Positions 18,243-26,970 of a stretch of 64,000 nt of DNA are shown piece by piece. Both the position numbers and the translations under genes were made by a program. Origin of the DNA: Candidatus Competibacteraceae bacterium (GTDB lineage Bacteria > Pseudomonadota > Gammaproteobacteria > Competibacterales > Competibacteraceae); contig RXIV01000001.1 in the NCBI GenBank assembly GCA_003989085.1, positions 310,001 to 374,000 of the forward strand. Direction: 5' to 3'. Position 1 is the stretch's first letter. Each line of letters opens with the position of its first letter. Under the pieces are notes generated by a model. That model was not told where the DNA came from. It searched no databases and saw only the letters and a program-made list of their open reading frames with translations.

Positions 18243-20165
18243 TCAGGACGCTTTACGGACCCGCAGATACCAGTCGGATAAAAGCCGGACTTGCTTGGCG
18301 GTATAGCCCTTGGCGACCATCCGATCCACAAAATCAGCGTGTTTTTTCTGCTCTTCACCGCTGGCTTTGGCATTGAAGCTGATCACCGGCAGCAAGTCCT
18401 CGGTATTCGAGAACATCTTTTTCTCGATCACCGCCCTTAGTTTCTCGTAACTGGTCCAGGCTGGATTCTTTCCAGCATTTTTAGCCCGTGCTCGCAGTAC
18501 AAAATTGACGATCTCGTTACGGAAATCCTTGGGATTACTGATACCCGCCGGCTTCTCGATCTTTTCCAGCTCCGTGTTCAGCGCTGCCCGGTCAAATGAT
18601 TCACCGGTATCGGGATCGCGATACTCTTGATCCTGAATCCAGAAATCAGCATAAGTCACATAGCGATCGAAGATATTTTGTCCATACTCAGAATAGGATT
18701 CCAGATAAGCTTGCTGCAATTCCTTACCGATAAATTCAGCATAACGGGTCGCTAGAAAGCCCTTGAGGTAGGACAGATATTTCTCTTCAATCTCAGCGGG
18801 AAACTGCTCACGCTCAATTTGTCGCTCCAGCACATACAACAAATGCACTGGATTAGCGGCGATCTCGCTATGATCAAAGTTAAACACCTGAGACAGAATT
18901 TTGAAGGCGAATCGGGTAGAAATCCCATTCATACCCTCGTCCACCCCGGCATAGTCACGGTATTCCTGCATCGACTTGGCTTTTGGATCGGTGTCCTTGA
19001 GATTCTCACCGTCGTAAACCCGCATCTTGGAAAAGATATTGGAGTTTTCCGGCTCCTTGATGCGGGTCAGCGTCGAAAATTGCGCCAGCATTTCCAGTGT
19101 GCCAGGGGCACAGGGCGCGGCGGACAGCGAACTGTGCGCCAGTAATTTCTGATAAATCTTGACTTCGTCCGATACCCGCAGGCAATACGGCACCTTGACG
19201 ATATAGACCCGATCCAGAAACGCTTCGTTGTTCTTGTTGTTACGGAATGACTGCCATTCCGACTCGTTGGAGTGGGCCAGGATGATCCCCTCGAACGGAA
19301 TGGCCGATAGTCCTTCGGTGCTGTTGTAGTTTCCTTCCTGCGTCGCAGTCAGCAACGGATGGAGCACCTTGATGGGGGCCTTGAACATCTCAACGAATTC
19401 CATCAGACCCCGGTTGGCGCGGCATAGCGCGCCGGAGAAGCTGTAGGCGTCCGCATCATTCTGGGCAAAATGCTCCAGTTTGCGGATATCGACCTTGCCG
19501 ACCAGCGAGGAAATATCCTGATTGTTTTCGTCGCCTGGCTCGGTCTTGGCGACCGCAATTTGATGCAGGATCGCGGGCCTCAGCTTGACAACCCGGAACT
19601 GGGTGATGTCGCCGTTGTACTCCTGTAGCCGTTTGGCTGCCCACGGTGACATGATATGGCTCAGATAGCGGCGCGGAATACCGTAGTCTTCTTCCAGGAT
19701 TGGGCCGTCCTCGTCGGGGTTGAACAGCCCCAATGGCGACTCGAATACCGGTGAGCCTTCGATGGCGTAGAACGGCACTTTCTCCATTAACTGCTTGAGC
19801 CGTTCCGCCAGCGACGATTTGCCGCCGCCGACCGGGCCGAGCAGGTACAAAATCTGCTTCCGTTCCTCCAGCCCCTGTGCAGCGTGGCGGAGATAGGACA
19901 CGATTTGTTCAATGGCGTCCTCCATCCCGTAGAATTCCTCAAAAGCGGGATAGATTTTCAGCACCTTATTCTGGAAGATCCGCGACAGGCGCTGGTCGTT
20001 GCGGGTATCCACCAGTTCCGGTTCACCAATGGCCTTGAGCAACCGTTCAGCAGCGCTGGCATAGGTCAACGGGTCTTTCTTGCACAGCTCCAGGTACTGC
20101 TGGAGCGACAGATTCTCTTCGCGGCCCTCTTCGTAGCGCGACAGATAACGCTTGAAAATGGTCAT
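18243..20165 (-). CDS. prkA: PrkA/YeaG-type serine protein kinase with AAA domain
   Basis: A 640-residue protein closely matching YeaG of Escherichia coli (about 644): N-terminal AAA ATPase with GPVGGGKSS Walker A, the family block YPAFEEFYGMEDAIEQIVSY, and a C-terminal kinase-like part. PrkA proteins phosphorylate proteins on Ser/Thr and, in some species, act as AAA proteases. I prefer the ATG at 20165 (MTIFKRYL) because AGAGG lies 9 bases before it; an ATG two codons earlier at 20171 would put the same site too close. First gene of the prkA-yeaH-spoVR operon, with 439 bases upstream as the regulatory region. Family members are often driven by RpoS or RpoN; I could not find a clear RpoN site. 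Confidence 0.95.
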   Translation of the reverse strand: MTIFKRYLSRYEEGREENLSLQQYLELCKKDPLTYASAAERLLKAIGEPELVDTRNDQRLSRIFQNKVLKIYPAFEEFYGMEDAIEQIVSYLRHAAQGLEERKQILYLLGPVGGGKSSLAERLKQLMEKVPFYAIEGSPVFESPLGLFNPDEDGPILEEDYGIPRRYLSHIMSPWAAKRLQEYNGDITQFRVVKLRPAILHQIAVAKTEPGDENNQDISSLVGKVDIRKLEHFAQNDADAYSFSGALCRANRGLMEFVEMFKAPIKVLHPLLTATQEGNYNSTEGLSAIPFEGIILAHSNESEWQSFRNNKNNEAFLDRVYIVKVPYCLRVSDEVKIYQKLLAHSSLSAAPCAPGTLEMLAQFSTLTRIKEPENSNIFSKMRVYDGENLKDTDPKAKSMQEYRDYAGVDEGMNGISTRFAFKILSQVFNFDHSEIAANPVHLLYVLERQIEREQFPAEIEEKYLSYLKGFLATRYAEFIGKELQQAYLESYSEYGQNIFDRYVTYADFWIQDQEYRDPDTGESFDRAALNTELEKIEKPAGISNPKDFRNEIVNFVLRARAKNAGKNPAWTSYEKLRAVIEKKMFSNTEDLLPVISFNAKASGEEQKKHADFVDRMVAKGYTAKQVRLLSDWYLRVRKAS

Positions 20166-20604
20166 CGCCATTACCTCTTCGGATCGTGGAAGCCGGGGCG
20201 GCCTCCGGTTCGGACACGTTAGATTCAGCAGCAATTAATGGACCAATCCGGTTTCGGCCTGCGGCAACCGGGTCAGATTTCCCAATGGAGCGCCGACACT
20301 CCATAGACTATTGCGTTGTTAAGCAAAACCAAATGATGGCTGGTTTATCGCCGAGGCGCTCAGCCAGCGGTGGGATGGCGGATGATCACGGGCTCTAGCC
20401 GCTCCATTGACCGGTTAGCAACACCATGAGGCGATCCTGCGCTCTATTTTAGGGCGATGCACTAAAATGGTTTCGGTGGCAATAGACCGCATCGGGTAAT
20501 AGCGGTTCAAGGGATGCTGGGTCGATGGTTAGGACCGCAACGGCTTTATGATTAACATGGATCAGATTTCAGATTGTGGGGAGGCCACAGGGCTAAAGGT
20601 ATCA
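20166..20604. other. Long divergent spacer between prkA and the permease gene
   Basis: This 439-base gap must contain promoters for prkA (minus) and the permease (plus). I see no gene-like frame, no tRNA, and no convincing -24/-12 or -35/-10 pair. The part from 20430 to 20560 is richer in A and T than its surroundings and may hold the permease promoter. Confidence 0.5.
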
Positions 20605-21669
20605 ATGAAGATTATCAGCGACTGGTTTCGGCGACTTTTTAATGATCCCCAGGCGATCATTCTGACCATCATGCTGGCGTTGGGCATCAGCGTTGTGTTG
20701 ATCATGGGCCGCGATTTGGCTCCGGTATTGGCCAGCATGGTGATCGCCTATCTGCTGGAAGGCGTTGTGCAACTGCTGCAACGCCGGCTGCACCTGCCCC
20801 GCTGGCTGGCGGTGGTGGTGGTCTTTGTGCTGTTTATCGCCTTTGTGCTGTTCCTGCTGTTCGGGCTGCTGCCGCTGGCCTCACAGCAACTGACGCAATT
20901 GGTGCAGCAATTGCCCAACATGATCGTCAAGGGCCAGAATCTGCTGCTTAGCTTGCCTGCGCTCTACCCGGAATTCATCACCGAGGCGCAGGTGCTGGAA
21001 GTGATCAACGCCATCCGGGCCGAGATCGCCACTTGGGGCCAGAAGGCGCTGTCGTGGTCGCTGGCGGCGGGTATTGGTTTCATCACCGTCATCGTCTATC
21101 TGGTGTTGGCGCCGTTGCTGGTCTTCTTTTTCCTTAAGGACAAGGAGTTAATTCTGGATTGGCTGCACGGTTTTTTGCCCCGCGATCACACCTTGGGACA
21201 ACAAGTGTGGCGCGAGGTTGACCGGCAGATGGGCAATTATGTGCGCGGCAAGTTTATGGAGATTATGGTGGTGTGGATCGCCACTTTTATCGCCTTCACC
21301 ACCATGGGCCTGCAATTTGCCATGCTGCTGGCGCTGATGGTTGGACTGTCAGTGATCGTGCCTTATATCGGCGCGGTAGTGGTGACGGTGCCGGTGGCGC
21401 TGGTGGCGTTCTTCCAGTGGGGCTGGAGTTCAGAGTTCTTGTGGTTGTTGGGTGTGTATCTGATCATCCAGGGGTTAGACGGCAATCTGCTGGTGCCGCT
21501 GCTGTTTTCCGAGGTAGTCGATCTGCACCCAATCGCCATCATTGTCGCGGTGCTGGTGTTTGGCGGATTATGGGGATTCTGGGGCGTGTTTTTTGCTATC
21601 CCACTGGCAACGGTGGTGCAGTCCATTCTCAAAGCGTGGCCGCGCCCGGTGCCCGTAGCGGAACCATAG
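20605..21669 (+). CDS. perM: AI-2E/PerM family inner-membrane permease
   Basis: A 354-residue protein with about eight membrane helices, of the AI-2E transporter superfamily (PerM/YdiK/TqsA). The start MKIISDWFRRLFNDPQAI aligns with the N-terminus of PerM, and AAAGGT precedes this ATG at 20605; upstream in-frame starts exist at 20548 and 20557 but lack ribosome sites. The family motif FFFLKDKELI and the C-terminal PLLFSEVVDLHPIAIIVAVLVFGGLWGFWGV region (read as two blocks) are typical. Substrates range from autoinducer-2 export to Na+/H+ exchange; here it is unknown. It is followed by a GGDEF gene after 45 bases. Confidence 0.88.
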   Translation: MKIISDWFRRLFNDPQAIILTIMLALGISVVLIMGRDLAPVLASMVIAYLLEGVVQLLQRRLHLPRWLAVVVVFVLFIAFVLFLLFGLLPLASQQLTQLVQQLPNMIVKGQNLLLSLPALYPEFITEAQVLEVINAIRAEIATWGQKALSWSLAAGIGFITVIVYLVLAPLLVFFFLKDKELILDWLHGFLPRDHTLGQQVWREVDRQMGNYVRGKFMEIMVVWIATFIAFTTMGLQFAMLLALMVGLSVIVPYIGAVVVTVPVALVAFFQWGWSSEFLWLLGVYLIIQGLDGNLLVPLLFSEVVDLHPIAIIVAVLVFGGLWGFWGVFFAIPLATVVQSILKAWPRPVPVAEP

Positions 21670-21714
21670 TGACGGAGTCATAACAATCAGCGCGCCACGG
21701 GAGGCGCACGAAAG

Positions 21715-23448
21715 ATGAACGATCAGGAACGGACCCTGCGGCAATTGCCGGAACATCTCGTCGTACATCAGCACGCCGAACAGGCGCTGCACGAACATCG
21801 GCGGATGCTGGTGACGCTGCTCAGCAACTTGCCTGGTATGGCCTACCGCTGCCATAACGATCCTGATTGGACCATGGAGTTCGTCAGCGAGGGGTGTCGA
21901 GAGTTAACCGGCTATCCGCCGGACGATCTGATCGCCAGCCACCGCATCGCCTACGGCAAGATCATTCATCCCGCTGATCGGAAACCGGTATGGCAGCAGG
22001 TACAGGATGCCCTGTCGCAACACGAACCGTTCCAGCTCAGCTACCGCATCATTACCAACGAGGGCGAAGAACGCTGGGTGTCTGAACAGGGCCGTGGCGT
22101 GTTTGACGACCAGGGCCAGTTGACAGCGCTGGAAGGCTTCATCTCCGACATCACCGAGCGCCGGCAGACCGATGAGTTGTTGCGGCTTAGCGAGGCCCGC
22201 TACCGGGCGATTGTCGAGGATCAAACCGATCTGGTGTGCCGGTTCCTGCCCAATGGCACCCTGACCTTTGTCAACGAGGCCTATTGCCGCTATTTTGGCC
22301 ACCCCAGCGAGGAAGTGCTGTCCACCAGTTTCATCCCGATGGTTCCAAAGGAGGACTGGGACTATGTGATGGCGCAGATGGCGGCCTGCAACGCCGACCA
22401 CCCGGTCAACACCTATCAGCATCGGGTGATTCGCCCAGATGGGGCAGTGTGCTGGGTGCAATGGACTGATCGGGCCATTCTCGATGAGGACAACGCACTG
22501 ATCGAATTACAATCGGTGGGCCGCGATATCACCGAACAGCGGCAAGCGGAACAGACGCTGCGGGATAGCGAAGCCCGTTACCGGCGCATTATTGAAACTG
22601 CCCAGGAAGGCGTTTGGCAGATCGACGCCGACCACTGCACGACCTTTGTCAACGCCCGGATGGCTGAGATGCTGGGCTATGCAGTCGAGGAGATGCAGGG
22701 GAAATCGATCTTCGCGTTCGTGGATGAAGCACAGTGGAATACAGCTATGAGTCATGAGGTCGGACAGCATGATCTCAAGTTCCGCCGCAAGGATGGCGGT
22801 GAGCTGTGGGCCATGATCTCGACTAATTCGATCCGGGACGGGCAAGGCGGTTTTGCCGGGGTGCTGGCGATGGTGGCGGATATCACTGACCGCAAGCGTA
22901 TGGAGGAGACCTTGCGGCGGCTGGCGACACAGGATTCGCTGACCGGCCTATTTAACCGCCGTTATTTTTTTGCGGTTGCCAAACGGGAATTCCAGCGTAG
23001 CCAACGCTACGGCCATTCTCTGGCGCTGCTGCTGCTGGATATCGATTACTTCAAGCGGATCAACGATGCTTACGGTCATCGGGCTGGCGATCAGGTGTTG
23101 CGGACGATCGCCGAAATCATGCGCGGCGGCTTGCGACAGGTTGATATTCCCTGTCGTTACGGCGGTGAGGAATTTGTGATGCTGCTGCCAGAAACCCCAC
23201 TGGACACGGCAATAGCAGTAGCACAACGCTTGGGCGCGACACTGGCTGAGACGCCGATCCCAACCGAGAAAGGACCGTTGCCGGTAACGGTCAGCATTGG
23301 CGTGGCGGGAATGACCAACGGTGAAGGCTTGACGCTGGATTTGTTGCTGGAGCGGGCGGATCAGGCGATGTACACAGCCAAGCAGGCAGGTCGTAACCGG
23401 GTTCAGGTCTGGCGAAGCGATGCACAGCTTTCCTTCGCTGGCACTTGA
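21715..23448 (+). CDS. Diguanylate cyclase with three PAS domains
   Basis: A 577-residue cytoplasmic signalling protein. Three PAS domains with PAC ends occupy about residues 25-150, 155-280 and 285-400 (each ends in a SDITER/RDITEQ/ADITDR-like segment), followed by a GGDEF domain to about 565. The active site reads RYGGEEF (GGEEF at 483-487), so catalysis of cyclic di-GMP formation should be possible. The inhibitory site RxxD is present as R474-Q-V-D477, five residues before GGEEF, so product feedback is likely. There are no membrane helices, so the PAS domains sense an internal signal. Its last 29 bases overlap the start of ygfX. Confidence 0.93.
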   Translation: MNDQERTLRQLPEHLVVHQHAEQALHEHRRMLVTLLSNLPGMAYRCHNDPDWTMEFVSEGCRELTGYPPDDLIASHRIAYGKIIHPADRKPVWQQVQDALSQHEPFQLSYRIITNEGEERWVSEQGRGVFDDQGQLTALEGFISDITERRQTDELLRLSEARYRAIVEDQTDLVCRFLPNGTLTFVNEAYCRYFGHPSEEVLSTSFIPMVPKEDWDYVMAQMAACNADHPVNTYQHRVIRPDGAVCWVQWTDRAILDEDNALIELQSVGRDITEQRQAEQTLRDSEARYRRIIETAQEGVWQIDADHCTTFVNARMAEMLGYAVEEMQGKSIFAFVDEAQWNTAMSHEVGQHDLKFRRKDGGELWAMISTNSIRDGQGGFAGVLAMVADITDRKRMEETLRRLATQDSLTGLFNRRYFFAVAKREFQRSQRYGHSLALLLLDIDYFKRINDAYGHRAGDQVLRTIAEIMRGGLRQVDIPCRYGGEEFVMLLPETPLDTAIAVAQRLGATLAETPIPTEKGPLPVTVSIGVAGMTNGEGLTLDLLLERADQAMYTAKQAGRNRVQVWRSDAQLSFAGT

Positions 23449-23860
23449 ACCACGCCTCTCGCCAATGCTGTTGGTGGGCGGTGGCCTCAGCCATGCTCTG
23501 GCGGGTGCCGCTGTCCTTGTTTCCAACATCCCCCTTGGGGTCAAGGCCGGATTGATCGCCGCTATCGGTTTATCGCTGGCCTGGTTCGGCTGGCGCTACG
23601 GCAACCGTGCTGGGCGCGGCTTCATTGCCCGCATTGAACTATTGGACGGGCGCTGGCGGCTGGAAACCGGCGATGGGCGAGTTTATCGGGTGCAACTGAC
23701 TGGCGGCTATGCCCACCTGTACTGCCTGATTCTGCATTTCCGGTTGGAAAACGGCTGGAGCCGGGCGCTGACGCTGCTGCCGGACGCCGCCGATCCGGAG
23801 GCTCTGCGCGAATTGCGGGTCTGGCTGCGGACCCGGCGGGACCCGCCGGAACCGCCATAA
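23420..23860 (+). CDS. ygfX: YgfX family membrane protein
   Basis: A 146-residue protein with two membrane helices (about residues 18-35 and 40-58, separated by VSNIPLGVKAG) followed by a soluble part with GRWRLETGDGRVYRVQL and a C-terminal RVWLRTRRDP. Length, layout and position beside nadB match YgfX (CptA), which in Escherichia coli is described as a membrane partner of SdhE and as a toxin acting on FtsZ/MreB. Sequence identity in the family is low, so layout and neighbourhood carry the call. In most relatives ygfX is next to sdhE; here sdhE is at 63.1 kb. The start lies inside the cyclase gene (29-base overlap), so translation is coupled. Confidence 0.72.
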   Translation: MHSFPSLALEPRLSPMLLVGGGLSHALAGAAVLVSNIPLGVKAGLIAAIGLSLAWFGWRYGNRAGRGFIARIELLDGRWRLETGDGRVYRVQLTGGYAHLYCLILHFRLENGWSRALTLLPDAADPEALRELRVWLRTRRDPPEPP

Positions 23861-23875
23861 ACTCTCGCTCTCCAC

Positions 23876-25507
23876 TCATTCAACCCAGTGGGGCGGCGCG
23901 TTCGCTCCGGCGAAATTGGCCGGAACCAGCACCGTATCCCGCACGGGCGCGGTCGCGCCCGCTTGGGGATAGTCCAGGGTGTAATGCAGCCCCCGGCTTT
24001 CCTTGCGGGCCAGCGCGCAGCGGATAATCAGCGCCGCCACCTGGGCTAGATTGCGCAGCTCCACCAGATTGCTGCTGATTCGGAAATTGCCGTAATACTC
24101 GGCGATCTCTCGCAGCAGCAATTCGCTCCGGTGCTGAGCGCGTTGCAGACGTTTGTTGCTGCGGACAATCCCGACATAGTCCCACATGAACTGCCGCAAT
24201 TCCGCCCAGTTATGGCTGACTACAACTTCTTCATCAGAGTCAGTAACCCGGCTTTCGTCCCAGTCCGGCAAGGTGGGCAGTGGCGGGATGCGGCCCAATT
24301 GTGGGCGAATATGGTCCGCCGCCGCCGCCGCAAAGACTAGGCATTCCAGCAGCGAATTACTGGCCATCCGGTTTGCCCCATGCAGTCCGGTGAAGGCGAC
24401 TTCACCCACCGCATACAAACCTTCCACATCCGTTCGCCCTCGCAGATCGGTCAGTACGCCGCCGCAGGTATAGTGCGCCGCCGGCACTACCGGAATCGGC
24501 TGACGGGTCATGTCGAAGCCAAATTCCAGACACTTGGCGTAAATGTTGGGGAAATGCTCCTGAATAAAGGCCGCTGGTTTGTAGCTGATATCCAGATACA
24601 CACATTCTGCGCCCAGTCGCTTCATCTCATGGTCAATGGCCCGGGCCACGATGTCACGCGGCGCCAGTTCCATCCGCACATCGAAATTGCGCATGAACCG
24701 GCTTCCATCCGGCAACAGCAAATAACCGCCTTCGCCGCGCACCGCCTCGGAAATCAGAAAATTCTTGGCCTGCGGGTGATAGAGGCAGGTCGGATGAAAC
24801 TGCATGAACTCCAGGTTCGCTACCCGGCAGCCCGCCCGCCAAGCCATCGCAATGCCATCGCCGGTGGAGCCGTCGGGATTGCTGGAATAGAGATAGACCC
24901 GGCTGGCGCCACCGGTCGCCAGCGCCACAAACCGCGCCGCCAGCGCTTCGACCCGCCCACTGTTGCGATCCAGAATGTACGCGCCCAGACAGCGGTTGCC
25001 GGCTAGGCCCAGCTTGCGAGCGGTCACCAGATCGACTGCAATATGCTGATCCAGCAGGGTGATATTCGGGTGGGTGCGGGCGCGTTCATCCAATGTGGTT
25101 TGAATAGCTCGCCCGGTGGCGTCGGCGACATGCGCCACCCGGCGGTGGCTATGACCACCCTCGCGGGTCAGGTGATAGTCTGCGCCGGGTTCACGGGTGA
25201 ACGGCACCCCCTGGGCGCTGAGCCACTCAATGATCGTCCGACCATGCTCTACCGTGAGCTGTACCGCATCCGGATGGCACAGACCTGCCCCAGCGATCAG
25301 CGTATCCTCGATGTGTGACGCAATCGAATCCCCGGCGTCGAGCACCGCCGACACTCCGCCCTGAGCATAGTAAGTGCTGCCCTCGTGCAGCGGCCCTTTG
25401 GTCAGTACAGTCACACGGGCGGCGTCGGCCAACCGCAGCGCCAGACTCAGACCGGCGGCGCCGCCGCCTATAATCAAAACGTCAGTGGAAACCGGGGAGG
25501 TCGTCAT
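23876..25507 (-). CDS. nadB: L-aspartate oxidase
   Basis: A 543-residue FAD enzyme that oxidises L-aspartate to iminoaspartate, the first step of NAD synthesis, with oxygen or fumarate as acceptor. The FAD loop is [14 protein letters not shown]; the active-site block [14 protein letters not shown] and the substrate segment with [12 protein letters not shown] are present, as is the C-terminal helical domain beginning near [14 protein letters not shown]. The start at 25507 ([16 protein letters not shown]) fits homologues; the frame stays open upstream. NadB being divergent from rpoE is a common arrangement in gammaproteobacteria. Confidence 0.96.
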   Translation of the reverse strand: MTTSPVSTDVLIIGGGAAGLSLALRLADAARVTVLTKGPLHEGSTYYAQGGVSAVLDAGDSIASHIEDTLIAGAGLCHPDAVQLTVEHGRTIIEWLSAQGVPFTREPGADYHLTREGGHSHRRVAHVADATGRAIQTTLDERARTHPNITLLDQHIAVDLVTARKLGLAGNRCLGAYILDRNSGRVEALAARFVALATGGASRVYLYSSNPDGSTGDGIAMAWRAGCRVANLEFMQFHPTCLYHPQAKNFLISEAVRGEGGYLLLPDGSRFMRNFDVRMELAPRDIVARAIDHEMKRLGAECVYLDISYKPAAFIQEHFPNIYAKCLEFGFDMTRQPIPVVPAAHYTCGGVLTDLRGRTDVEGLYAVGEVAFTGLHGANRMASNSLLECLVFAAAAADHIRPQLGRIPPLPTLPDWDESRVTDSDEEVVVSHNWAELRQFMWDYVGIVRSNKRLQRAQHRSELLLREIAEYYGNFRISSNLVELRNLAQVAALIIRCALARKESRGLHYTLDYPQAGATAPVRDTVLVPANFAGANAPPHWVE

Positions 25508-25549
25508 GACTTGTGAGCAACTCCGCGAATAGGCTATTTTGGGTACAAT

Positions 25550-25587
25550 GCTGCCGCTGGACACAGCAAGTGATTACGAGCGGCAGC
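25550..25587. other. Inverted repeat in the nadB/rpoE spacer
   Basis: GCTGCCGC and GCGGCAGC form a perfect 8-bp inverted repeat around 22 bases, in the 210-base divergent spacer. It lies 43 bases upstream of the nadB start. It may be a regulator site or part of the leader of nadB. Confidence 0.35.
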
Positions 25588-25641
25588 AACATGCCATACT
25601 GCTGCCGATTCGACACTATAACCACATCCTGGCGACCCTGC

Positions 25642-25668
25642 GAACTAACGGAGCCCACTCCGGTCTAC
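25642..25668 (+). promoter_or_regulatory. Candidate sigma-E (AlgU/RpoE) promoter of rpoE
   Basis: GAACTA (25642-25647) followed after 16 bases by TCTAC (25664-25668) fits the known RpoE/AlgU pattern GAACTT-N16/17-TCTGA with two or three changes. It is 50 bases before the rpoE start, which is the usual place for the autoregulated promoter of this operon. Confidence 0.5.
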
Positions 25669-25717
25669 CGTCATGCTTGCCGGCAGTCGCCATTGAATCA
25701 ACAAGGGGTCTGCCCGG

Positions 25718-26293
25718 ATGGGCGAAGGTCATCTGGATCGCGATCTGGTTCAACGGGTGCAGAAGGGCGATAAAAGCGCATTTGATCTGCTGGTGCTCAA
25801 ATACCAGCACAGGATCGTCAAGCTGATCTCCCGCTATGTGCATGATCCTAGCGAAGCCTTGGACGTTTCCCAGGAGGCGTTCCTTAAAGCCTACAGGGCG
25901 TTGCCGGGTTTTCGTGGTGATAGCGCGTTTTATACCTGGCTGTACCGGATCGCCATCAACACTGCCAAGAACTATCTGGTCGCCCAGGGCCGGCGTCCGC
26001 CGGGTTCTGACATTGACGCCCAGGAAGCCGAGCAATACGAAGGGTCGTCGCCGCTCAAGGAGTACGAAACTCCCGAACGGCTGCTGCTCAAGGACGAAAT
26101 CGCCGCAACCGTGTTCAAGGCGATTGAGGATCTGCCGGAAGACCTGCGCACCGCTATTACCCTGCGCGAACTCGAAGGGATGAGTTATGAGGAAATTGCC
26201 CAAACCATGGGGTGTCCAATCGGCACTGTGCGTTCCCGAATTTTCCGGGCGCGGGAATCGATTGACGCCAAATTGCGTCCACTATTGAGCTAG
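25718..26293 (+). CDS. rpoE: RNA polymerase sigma factor RpoE/AlgU
   Basis: A 191-residue ECF sigma factor for envelope stress. Region 2 contains DLVQRVQKGDKSAFDLLV and the AHRVxxD-like ALDVSQEAFLKAYRAL; region 4 contains EGMSYEEIAQTMGCPIGTVRSRIFRAR (read in parts), the helix-turn-helix that binds the -35 element. Length equals that of RpoE and AlgU (191-193). It leads the operon rpoE-rseA-rseB-rseC and is expected to transcribe itself from the site at 25642-25668. Activity is controlled by RseA encoded 15 bases downstream. Confidence 0.97.
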   Translation: MGEGHLDRDLVQRVQKGDKSAFDLLVLKYQHRIVKLISRYVHDPSEALDVSQEAFLKAYRALPGFRGDSAFYTWLYRIAINTAKNYLVAQGRRPPGSDIDAQEAEQYEGSSPLKEYETPERLLLKDEIAATVFKAIEDLPEDLRTAITLRELEGMSYEEIAQTMGCPIGTVRSRIFRARESIDAKLRPLLS

Positions 26294-26308
26294 TTTCAGG
26301 ATACAGTC

Positions 26309-26962
26309 ATGGCTGAAAAGACGGCTGAACAACTTTCGGCGCCGGTCGCTGCCGATATGAATATCGAACTCGCGGCCAGCCAGCTTTCGGCGATGGTCGA
26401 TGAACAACTCGACGCGATGGAAATAAACCTGGCCTTGCGTCGCTTGAGCCGGGACGGCGGGTTGCAAGCCCGCTGGGAACGCTACCACCTGATCAGCGAC
26501 GCGCTACAGGGTCATTTGCCGGACGCGCTGGATCTCAGCTTTGCAGCGCGCATCCACCAGGCGATTGCGGCTGAACCCTTGCCCCAACCGGTCGCTAGGC
26601 CGCTGCCGGCCTGGTATAAACCAGTAACTGGCTTCGGGTTGGCGGCCTCGGTAGCGCTGGCCACTCTGGTCGGGATTAGGATGAACCCGCCGGATGCTCC
26701 CACCGCCTCTGCTCCACTGGTTTCTTCCACCACCCCCCCACCCCCCGCTTCCTTGGCCGCTGCTCCCGTCCGATCCACGACTATCCCCCTTCAGGTCGCT
26801 GCGCTGAATTCGTCGGTTAACCCTCTTGCCGCTGAACCGAACGCCGTCCGGCTGAACAGCTACTTAGTCAACCATAACGGCTACGCCTCCATGAACAGCG
26901 TACACAGCATGTTGCCTTACGTTCGCATGGTCGGTTATCAGACTGCCGGTTCCAACCGCTAA
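26309..26962 (+). CDS. rseA: Anti-sigma-E factor RseA/MucA
   Basis: A 217-residue inner-membrane protein. The N-terminal cytoplasmic part (1-100) has LSAMVDEQLDAMEI and the WERYHLISDAL block that grips RpoE. One membrane helix follows at about 106-124, then a periplasmic tail with a Pro/Ser/Thr-rich linker and the conserved end SMNSVHSMLPYVRMVGY, the site bound by RseB. Under envelope stress DegS and RseP cut this protein and free RpoE. The C-terminus is longer than in Escherichia coli and more like MucA of Pseudomonas. Confidence 0.93.
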   Translation: MAEKTAEQLSAPVAADMNIELAASQLSAMVDEQLDAMEINLALRRLSRDGGLQARWERYHLISDALQGHLPDALDLSFAARIHQAIAAEPLPQPVARPLPAWYKPVTGFGLAASVALATLVGIRMNPPDAPTASAPLVSSTTPPPPASLAAAPVRSTTIPLQVAALNSSVNPLAAEPNAVRLNSYLVNHNGYASMNSVHSMLPYVRMVGYQTAGSNR

Positions 26963-26970
26963 CATCCCGA

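Noticed and set aside
20166..20604. RpoN (sigma-54) promoter for prkA
   Set aside because: I looked for GG-N10-GC type -24/-12 elements on the minus strand and found no convincing match.
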